In this document: piece by piece, positions 56,414 through 64,000 of the stretch | Numbering within the stretch: the stretch's first letter is position 1 | Layout: each line of letters opens with the position of its first letter | Source of the DNA: Mycoplasmoidaceae bacterium | GTDB taxonomy: Bacteria > Bacillota_I > Bacilli_A > Mycoplasmatales > Mycoplasmoidaceae | Assembly (NCBI GenBank): GCA_024407815.1 | Contig: JAKSVS010000001.1 | Coordinates: forward strand, 1 to 64,000 | DNA: 64,000 nt | Direction: 5' to 3' | Notes under the pieces: generated by a model | Database searches by the model: none | Seen by the model: the letters and a program-made list of their open reading frames with translations, nothing else | Told to the model about the DNA's origin: nothing | Made by a program: the position numbers and the translations under genes

Positions 56414-58348
56414 TTAGAACAACTTTCCTGGAACAAAGCTTCCTATTATCAATAGCACCAATCCAGCTACTAATAGAATAGCAATTTGTTTTCAAGCAGA
56501 CTTATAGAATTGTCCTAAGTCCATCTTGCTTACTTCTAGGAATGGAAGCAGCATACCTGCAGGAGTAATTAAGTTCATCCATCCCATTGCAGCAGCAAAT
56601 GATGTTACTGAACCGGAAACAGAAATTGCTGGAACAGAACAAATTGCAGGACCTATTACTGGGAACATCGCAGATGATAATCCTGATGATGAAGGGATTA
56701 TTGTTGTTAATAAAGCAATTACAATGAACACAAGAAGAATTGACATTACTGCTGGAATTTTGCTTAAAACTCCACCTAGCCCGTCAGCAACAACCCTATT
56801 AAGACCAGAATCAGTCAATGTGATTGCTAAACCTTTACCAACGGTCAAAATGAATACAACTCCAATAAAGTCCTTGCATCCAGCATACAATGTTGAAATA
56901 AAGTGACCTGCATCTTTCCAATTGATTGCACCAATGATAATGGCAGCAACAAAGAACAAGAAACCGGCTTCAATCATTCCTCATGTACCAATTGGATCGA
57001 TTGATGTTATAAATGGAAGATTCTTTATTAATCAATCATGAGCAATATTGAATCCATTAAAACCACAAATTGTATTTCAGTCAATGAAGCCAACAATTAA
57101 CATCAAGAATGCTATACCAAAAACAATCAATGTTCACATTCTTTTCCTTGTCATAGGAGGAAGAGCATCCTTATCAAATGTGTATTTTTGTTTAAATTGT
57201 GATTGTGACAAATAAACACATGATTTTTGAGGATTCTTCTTAACTTTTAGGGCATAGATTGTTGTACATAGAATTGAAATTGCTGTAAGAGCAACAAACA
57301 TAATTAGACGTCAAGCAATACCATCCATTACACGTAAATCAAGGCCTTCAACTGCTCCATTAAGCGCATTAACTCCAACACCAATTAATACGGGGTTGAC
57401 TGTTGAAGCCATAACTCCAACACCAGCTGACATAAATACAACCAAGAACCCTGTCATTGTGTCGAATCCAGCAGCAAACATAATTGGGATTACAACTAGG
57501 AACAAAGGCAATGTTTGTTCACACATATTAAATGTCGAACCACACACCGCAAGAATAAACATTAAAATTGGAATCAAAACAATTTCATGTCCACGCATTT
57601 TCTTTAATAATGATCCAATACCAGCTTCGATTGCTTTGGCATCATTAACGAGTGACATTGCACCATTAAATAGCAATAAGAATATTGCTATAGAACCAAC
57701 ACCTTTAACAAATTCCCCAGTAGAAAGTTTGTTATATCCAGCAAATCCTCTTATTGGATTTAAGAAAATATCCAAAATTCCTGGAATAGAGTTCTTTATT
57801 ATTTGTCCCGTTTTTGGATCTTGATATTCAGATGGTATAACGCCACCAATATATAGTACTCAAATTAGGAATACCAAAACTACTAAAGCACCAAAAATAA
57901 TAATTATAGAGCTAGGTAATGTAAGTTTTGGTTTTTTGAAATCAGGACGTTTCTTTAACTTAATTTGATAACTTATCTTCTTTTCATAATGTTTTCAAAT
58001 TTTATCGAAAACTGTACCAGCTATTGGTACTCAAAAGAAGAATTGAGTTAATTTAGCATATTTCTCTGCTAAAGGTTTTTCACCTTTTTTAGATAAAATG
58101 ATGGAATAAACCAGCCCACCAGCAACACCAGCAAGAATGACTACTACTGACATTACGATGTTACTAATTATCTTGGTTTGATCACCATCAAATACACTCT
58201 TGCATGCAAGAGAGCAAATAAGCATGGCAACACCAAGAGTTATAAATAGGTTATAAACAAAAATTTTGTTTATAAGCCTACTTATTGGTCATTTAGGTTT
58301 TGCATCTTTTTTATCTAATGATTTAGTATTTTTTATTTGCTTTTTCAT
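56414..58348 (-). CDS. YfcC-family (DcuC/ArcD-like) membrane carrier
   Basis: 644 residues, ~12-14 membrane helices. Family motifs: GIGSLLKKMRGHEIVLIPI, FNMCEQTLPLFLVVIPIM with the acidic residue in a helix, ASTVNPVLIGVG, and the second half TTIIPSSSGLSSAMFPVIGP and GWMNLITPAGMLLPFLEVSKMDLGQF. Members carry dicarboxylates, basic amino acids or peptide-derived amino acids, often as antiporters. Followed by two PepD genes, which suggests a role in amino-acid or dipeptide use. Substrate uncertain. Many TGA-Trp codons. Confidence 0.85.
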
Positions 58349-58367
58349 TAGTTTCACCTATTTTATA

Positions 58368-58453
58368 TGGTGCTCGAAAAGGGACTTGAACCCATAAGAA
58401 GTTACCTTCAATAGATTTTGAGTCTATCGCGTCTGCCATTCCGCCACTCGAGC
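58368..58453 (-). tRNA. tRNA-Leu (CAA)
   Basis: Class II tRNA with long variable arm on the minus strand. Acceptor GCTCGAG / TTTCGAGC region, anticodon loop ACTCAAAAT with CAA, T-loop TTCAAGT, encoded CCA. Confidence 0.95.
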
Positions 58454-58527
58454 ATAATATATTTGTGGCTATAAATTAAAAAAGCTATTAACTTCTTAAT
58501 TTACTCTTTTAATTATAAAATATATAT

Positions 58528-59316
58528 GTGTTACATAATATATTTTTATATGATGTTCACACTCACACAAATCAGGAACCGATGTTATCTGATTTGGATA
58601 ATGTTGTTGAAATCGGAAAAAATAAGAAAATAATTTGAAATTGCGTTGGGACTTGCTTAGACGATTCAATTATTGCTGTAGACCAAGCAAAAAAATATCC
58701 AGGACAAATATTTGCAACTGTCGGTATTCATCCAGATAATTGCAAAGACATAAACGATATTGAAAAGCTTGAAAAGCTTTATCTAGACAACAAAGATGTT
58801 ATCGTTGCTTGAGGTGAGATTGGTTTAGACTATCACTACGAAAACTATAACAAAGAGAAACAAATCTTATTTTTTAAGAAGCAGCTAGAAATAGTTAATA
58901 AATACGATTTACCTGTCTGCATCCATGTGCGAATGGCAGAAGATGATTGCTTTGAAATATTAAAGATGGTAAAAAATCCTAAAAAGGTGTGAATTCATTG
59001 CTTTGCAATGGGCGCAGACTGAGCAAAAAAATATGTCGATGCTGGATATATGATATCTATACCCGGAATAGTCACCTTTAAAAATGCTCAGCCATTACAG
59101 GAAGCCTTAAAGGTTATTCCTTTAGATAGAATGATGGTGGAAACAGATGGACCGTGGTTAGCACCTGTTCCAAAGCGTGGCAAAACGAATTATCCATATT
59201 ATGTTGAATATGTTGCTGCTGATATTGCTAATAGACTTAGTCTACCACTAGAAAAATTGGCCGAAGAACTAACTAATAATTCTATTAATTTTTTTGGGAG
59301 TAAATTTTATAATTAG
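58528..59316 (+). CDS. tatD: TatD-family metal-dependent DNase / deacylase
   Basis: 262 residues, TIM barrel. Metal ligands: VHTHT (HxH) at ~11, EIGLDYHYE, CIHVR, WIHCF and ETDGPWLAPVPKRGK. TatD enzymes cut DNA 3'-5' or remove D-amino acids from tRNA or peptides. Start taken as GTG 58528, the only standard start upstream of the HxH motif in frame. A TATAAA at 58514-58519 leaves almost no 5' leader. The stop is 3 nt before the next gene. Three TGA-Trp codons. Confidence 0.9.
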
Positions 59317-59319
59317 ACT

Positions 59320-60180
59320 ATGAAACAAAGAAAAATTGATGACAAGCCTTTAAATAATGCTTGATATGCAAAATTGGGCCGTTGATTCAAAGAAATTCCT
59401 TGATATGGATATGTTTTTGCATTAATGATCTTTGACGTCAACCAAGCTTTCTATGCTCTTGGAAAAGTAATTGGCCAAAAAATGGCTGGTGTTTACGGCT
59501 GAGGTCCATTTGGTGATCCAACCGTTCCAAATACATGACAATGGTTCGGATGAAATCCGAAAACTGCCATTGACAACATTTTCCCATTACAAATTGAATT
59601 TTGAATAATTCCATACGTTTCTTATTCAATATTTGTTACTTATGGTGCACTAGTTGCTGCCCATACAGGTAGAAATAGATATACTCAATTTGTTTTAGCA
59701 TGCTTCGCAAGTTGATTTATAGGCTTCTTAATTCTTGCCTTTGCTCCCAGCGCTATGAATAGAGTCGCTGAAGGCGTAATGGAACGAATGGAGAAAGATG
59801 ATATTTGATCTAGAATTCATCATACCATCTTCATCGAATATGGTTATGTGGATTGAAACTTAGCTCCATCATTCCATTGCATAACTACTGGTTTAGTAAT
59901 GTTTGCTTGTTTTAACAAGAAAGGTGTAAATGTTGGATTAGACTACTTTACTTTTGTTTGATCAATTCTAATCTTCTTCTCTACCCAATATACTAAACAA
60001 CATTATTTTATGGACTTTGTTGTGGCAATGGCAATAATTGTTCCAATTTATTTATTATTGACATACTTAAAGGTTGGCGAAGCGATATGAAAAAAATATC
60101 CTAAAGGTGCAAAAATACTTGATAGAACATTCTCCGATATTCATCAACTATCAAAGCAACGAAAAGCAAAAAATAACTAG
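59320..60180 (+). CDS. PAP2-superfamily membrane phosphatase/phosphotransferase
   Basis: 286 residues, ~6 membrane helices. Signature pieces: NLAPSFHCITT (C2-like PSxH) and YTKQHYFMDFVVA (C3-like, His and Asp), which hold the catalytic histidines. Family members dephosphorylate lipid phosphates (phosphatidic acid, PGP, undecaprenyl-PP) or transfer inositol phosphate. Twelve of thirteen Trp codons are TGA, the best internal evidence for the genetic code. A poorly conserved first motif leaves the substrate open. Confidence 0.82.
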
Positions 60181-60198
60181 GTTTCTCTAGCTATTTTT
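60169..60198. terminator. Bidirectional terminator after PAP2 gene and smpB
   Basis: 12-bp stem AAAAATAACTAG / CTAGCTATTTTT with one mismatch and a GTTTCT loop. The stop of the plus gene lies in the 5' arm. Confidence 0.8.
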
Positions 60199-60631
60199 AT
60201 TTATAACACTTCATCTCTCTTTGTGCATCTTTCTTCTTTTGCGTTTCTCTCTTGTCTGCTGTATTTTTTCTTTTTGCTGTAGCAATTGTTAATTTTATTT
60301 TGCCGTGCTCTAAATGAATGTTCAAAACTATAACTGTTGCTTTATTCTTTTTAATATAGTTTTGAATTTTTAATATTTCGCTTTTATGTAATAAAAGTTT
60401 TCTAGTTCTAACAGCATCATCACCCTTTAGATTAGATTGTTTTCAAGGTGTTACATGCATATTTAGAACATATGCTTCATTATTTCTAAATACAACAAAC
60501 GCTTCATCTAAATTAGCTTGAGTTGCTACTATCGACTTAACTTCTGCACCTAAAAGAGAAATACCACATTTATACTTATCTATGATTGTGTAATTAAATA
60601 AAGCTTTTTTGTTGTTAACTAGAATTTTCAT
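60197..60631 (-). CDS. smpB: SsrA-binding protein SmpB
   Basis: 144 residues, normal length. Binds tmRNA for trans-translation. Seen: NYTIIDKYKCGISLLGAEVKSI, LNMHVTPW, the RTRKLLLHKSEI segment and the basic tail KNTADKRETQKKKDAQREMK, which enters the mRNA channel. One TGA-Trp codon. It starts 2 nt after rnr. No tmRNA gene is in the window. Confidence 0.95.
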
Positions 60632-60633
60632 TA

Positions 60634-62790
60634 TTAGATCCTTCTTACAACTTCAAACTCAATTTTTCTCTCTGCCATGCTAGCACTAATACATTTAGCT
60701 CTAAACTTGGTTCCTAATGTAATTATTTTATTAGATTGTTTGCCAATTAATTGTAGATTCTTTTCATCATAGGAATAGAAATCATCTTTAAGATTGGCTA
60801 ATTTTATTAGCCCCTCTATTGTATTTGACAGTTCTACAAAACAGCCAAACTTAGTGACGGCTGTCACTCTAACATCAAACTCTTCACCAATATGTTTCAT
60901 CATATATTGAGCAAACTTAAGAGCGTTAACATCTCTTTCTGTTTGAATTGCTCTAATTTCTGCTTCATTAGAACTTTGACAATATTGTTTTAATTGAGCA
61001 ACGAGCTTGCCTCTTTCTTCATCGCTATAAGCTTTTCTATTGAAAAGAAACATTCAATAAATACGATGAACAATAAGGTCTGGATATCTACGTATTGGCG
61101 AAGTAAAATGAGTGTAGTTTTCACTAGCCAATCCGAAGTGTCCGATATTTTTTGTATCATATTCGGCTTTGGCCATAGTTCTTAACATAAGTATGCTAAT
61201 TAAATCTAAATTAGGATTATCGGCATTATTTGTTAATCACTGTGGCATAGACTTAGGAGTGATTGACAAATCACCAGCAGGAAGTTTAAAATTTAACTTT
61301 CTTGCTTCTGTTTTAAACATTTCTACTCTTTCAGCTTTAGGTTTATCATGGACTCTAAAGACGAATGGTCAATTAACTTTAAGGGCTTGTATTGTTACTG
61401 CCTCATTAGCTGCAACCATGAAGTCTTCAATCATAGATTGAGCAACACCGGTTTCTCTTAATTTAATTTCTATTGGTTCACACTTTTTATTAACTATTGT
61501 CTTGACTTCAGGAATCTCTAATTCTACATATCCTCTATTCTTCTTCATCTTATAGAGAATATTGTGTAGTTTCTTACCTGCTTCAAGTGATTTTTTAACT
61601 TCTAAACTGTCACTTTCTAATTTGTTGACTCCAGCAAAGAATTGATTTACTTCATCATAACTAAATCTTCTATGAGACTTCATTATTGCTGGATAGTTCT
61701 TAATACTTAAGAATTTTCCATTCTTATCAATAATCATCTCAGACGTTAAACACAATCGATTAACATTAGGATTAAATGAACATAAATCATCAGATAGATT
61801 GTGTGGTAACATTGGTATTACTCTATCTACTAAGTATGTTGAGCAACCGCGTTTAAGTGCTTCTTTGTCTAAACAAGAATTCATTTTCACATAATGACTA
61901 ACATCAGCTATACAAACGTATAGTCTAAATGTTCCATCATTTAAATCTTCAACATAGATGGCGTCATCAAAATCTTTTGATGTTGTTGGATCGATTGTTA
62001 CTATTGGTAAATTAGTTAAATCTTTTCTAATTGCTTTTTCCTGATCAGTTATGTCAAACTTAAGTTTATTGGCATAATCAATGACTTCTTCAGGAAATTC
62101 TGGCTCTATGCCATTGTCATAGACAATAGATAAAATATCTGTTCCTACATCATTAATGTGACCGATTACTTTTGCAACTTTACAAATAGCTTCTGTTTCT
62201 GTAAACTTAACTACCGTGAACAAAAACTTAGTTCCGTTTGTTAGTCCGGTTGTATCTTCTAACTTAATAGGTAAGTACATTTTTTTATCATCGGTCTCAA
62301 CTCGATAATGTTCACCATCAGATTTAAAACAACCAACATAAAATCCCTTTGCGTGGTTAAGTACTTTTAGTACTTTAGCATCTTTAAGGGTTTTGTCTGG
62401 GCTTTGTTCCATTTTCAAAGCAGCAAACTCTATTGTGTCTCCATCAAGGGCGCCATTGAGGTTTGTTTTGTGTACAAAGAAAGACGAATCTTCTTCTCCT
62501 TCTAACGAGACAAAACCAGCTAACTTAGAATTGATACGGATAACACCTTTATATATCTTAGACATATCAGCTTCAGCTTTTGGGTATCCAAGCACTATCT
62601 TCCCGCTTCTTAATCTAAATAGTTGTGATGAATCAAGCAAAGATTGAATATTTTTGAAGAAAACGTTCTTATCTATTTCTTTTTTATTTGATAGTTTACG
62701 AAGAATAATACCAATAGGTATTGGTCTTTTATCTTCTTTGCTTACTATCTCTAATATTTCTTTAAAATAATTAGGCTTATTATTTTGCAT
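60634..62790 (-). CDS. rnr: Ribonuclease R
   Basis: 718 residues. 3'-5' exoribonuclease for structured RNA. Winged-helix start, two cold-shock domains (~75-230), RNB catalytic domain with [17 protein letters not shown] (metal-binding Asp residues), CIADVSHYV and [16 protein letters not shown], then an S1 domain ([20 protein letters not shown]). The S1 domain lacks the long basic tail of E. coli RNase R. Next to smpB, its partner in trans-translation, which is a conserved order. Three TGA-Trp codons. Confidence 0.96.
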
Positions 62791-62792
62791 GA

Positions 62793-63023
62793 TTATTTAA
62801 TAAAAAATAATGCAATGCCTAATGCTAATAATATAAGTGTTACAAGAAACATTGTGATTTGTAAAATTTTTACAAATCCACGGTCTTTTGTTTTCTTAAA
62901 TAGTTCAAGGTCTTGACCAGCTTGCGCATTAAGTCCAGCACCTGTACCACTACCGGATAATAATAGCCCTATTAGCAGTGCTATTCCACCAAACACAAAC
63001 ATTACTATTGATATAGCGTTCAT
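62793..63023 (-). CDS. secG: Preprotein translocase subunit SecG
   Basis: 76 residues, two membrane helices with a Gly-rich loop between (SGSGTGAGLNAQAGQDLELF), as in SecG. It starts at ATG 63023 after AAAAGGAAT; a longer in-frame start at 63056 would begin with non-conserved residues. It ends 2 nt before rnr; the order secG-rnr-smpB is common in Firmicutes and mollicutes. Confidence 0.9.
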   Translation of the reverse strand: MNAISIVMFVFGGIALLIGLLLSGSGTGAGLNAQAGQDLELFKKTKDRGFVKILQITMFLVTLILLALGIALFFIK

Positions 63024-63073
63024 TATTATTCCTTTTGTTGTATATATATTATACAAATTAATAATATATATTA

Positions 63074-63781
63074 TTAAAACCCTGATTTTTTCTTTCTTGC
63101 AAAGTATGTTCCATTGTTATCAGTTATGTATTGTTTAAGATGAGTAATAAGAGGAATGAAATGATCCTCATATTTATCCATCTTATCATATTCATTTCTA
63201 AATAAGTGGTAGACAAGTTTAGAGAATTCTAAACTAAATTCATGCTCATTTCGTTTTTCAAAACATTAGCCACAGATTAGCCCATGTCTTTTGAAAGAGA
63301 TTGTTTTAATATGATGATTGTGACAAACTGCACAATCTTCAATATGTAAATCAATTCCTGTTAATTTGCAATAGTTTCTTAAAATTATTAATTCAGCTTT
63401 GGCGTCGCTAACTTTCTTATCAATCGCATAAACCCTCATGTCTTTATAGAATTTAAAATTGTTAACATTTGGATAAATCAATTGATTAGCTAATGAGTTT
63501 AATGTGATTAGACTTCGTCTAAAATTTGGTCATTCCACCTTATCTAATGCATTAATCTTCATTAGTTTAGATACTTTGTCTTCGTTCCTAGCAAGGAAAA
63601 ATTGAAATTCACAAAAGTTACCAAGCGACATATGCCTCGCATTGTGACTTTCTATTTTTTTTGTTCCTTGTGTTATACATGTAAATTTATTACCGTATTC
63701 ATTAATGAAAGTTATTATTTCATCAAACGTTTGGAAATCTTGTCTATCAATTAGATAGCCTTTTGTAATTATTTCAGCCAT
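63074..63781 (-). pseudogene. recO: DNA repair protein RecO with an in-frame TAA in the zinc finger
   Basis: ATG 63781, 1 nt after the era stop. N-terminal OB fold (TKGYLIDRQDFQTFDEIITF) then helical domain. The zinc-binding region reads CAVCHN and later GLICG, followed by TAA (63268-63266) and CFEKRNEHEF in the same frame. The reading continues to TAA 63076-63074. With one sense codon in place of TAA the product would be 235 residues, the normal RecO length, with a CxxC...CxxC finger. As written it makes 171 residues without the C-terminal helices. Two TGA-Trp codons. RecO loads RecA with RecR. Confidence 0.82.
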
Positions 63782-63782
63782 A

Positions 63783-64000
63783 CTATTTCTTAAAATAGCC
63801 CAACGATTCTAAGGCTTGTTCATCATTTCTTCAATTTTCTTTAACTTTAACAAAAAGTTTAAGCATTATTCTACAATCAAAGAACTGAAGCAATTCTTTT
63901 CTAGCTTTAGTTCCTATTTGTTTAATCATTTGGCCGCCTTTTCCAATAACTATTCCCTTTTGATTTTCTTTCTCAACAATTAATGAACAATTAATTGTAA
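63783..64000 (-). CDS. era: GTPase Era (C-terminal part)
   Basis: Only the last ~72 codons are in the window. They form the KH domain of Era, binding the 3' end of 16S rRNA: IVEKENQKGIVIGKGGQMIKQ with the GKGG loop, then ARKELLQFFDCRIMLKLFVKVKENW and the end LESLGYFKK, stop TAG. TGA-Trp in KENW. era-recO adjacency is conserved in Firmicutes, supporting both calls. Confidence 0.92.

Overview
The window reads as a chromosome segment of a low-GC mollicute (Mycoplasma or Malacoplasma type). Almost every gene is interrupted by TGA if read with the standard code, and becomes a full-length known protein when TGA is read as tryptophan. One PAP2-family gene (59320-60180), for example, has 12 TGA and 1 TGG tryptophan codons. 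All coordinates here use TGA=Trp; TAA and TAG are the stops. Gene density is high, with many 1-20 nt overlaps and TAATG junctions. No stretch longer than 300 bases lacks a gene. I saw no rRNA, insertion sequence, CRISPR array or prophage. The species cannot be fixed from sequence alone. The combination of pyruvate:ferredoxin oxidoreductase, [FeFe]-hydrogenase, pyruvate formate-lyase, rubrerythrin and a BspA-type leucine-rich-repeat lipoprotein points to an anaerobic, host- or protist-associated mollicute.

Layout. 1-2285: start of the S10 ribosomal operon (rpsJ-rplC-rplD-rplW-rplB'). 2530-4880: surface lipoprotein and two small broken genes. 5018-7741: ridA, prs, two genes of unknown or partly known role. 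7802-11426: a pair of ABC exporters, one frameshifted. 11483-16266: tRNA-Arg, monoglyceride-lipase-like hydrolase, glycerol kinase, K+ transporter, tRNA methylase. 16305-19197: rubrerythrin, a trigger-factor-C-domain protein, DivIVA-like protein, and metK under a SAM riboswitch. 19197-26569: one long overlapping operon with a tandem HAD phosphatase, potA-B-C-D and tsaD. 26661-34129: hrcA with a CIRCE-like operator, fmt, rpsT, lipoprotein, greA, five tRNAs, a DNA glycosylase-like gene and argS. 34142-44682: the pyruvate/hydrogen island (tetR, PFOR, [FeFe]-hydrogenase, a broken CstA/BtsT carrier, pflA, pflB). 44770-50821: lemA and partner, lepA, uvrC. 50823-58348: a decayed ABC transporter fused to a yebC stump, two PepD dipeptidases (one broken) and a YfcC carrier. 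58368-64000: tRNA-Leu, tatD, PAP2 protein, smpB, rnr, secG, a recO with an internal stop, and the end of era.

How it fits together. Pyruvate could be split by PFL to acetyl-CoA and formate, or oxidised by PFOR to acetyl-CoA, CO2 and reduced ferredoxin, which the hydrogenase could vent as H2. The CstA/BtsT-like carrier between these genes would suit pyruvate import. Rubrerythrin suits peroxide removal in an anaerobe. Glycerol from host lipids could enter through the lipase-glycerol kinase pair, and peptides through the PepD/YfcC genes.

Nine loci carry frameshifts, in-frame stops or truncation. Several sit in homopolymers, so either real genome decay or residual assembly error is possible. This should be settled from reads before drawing biological conclusions from those genes.
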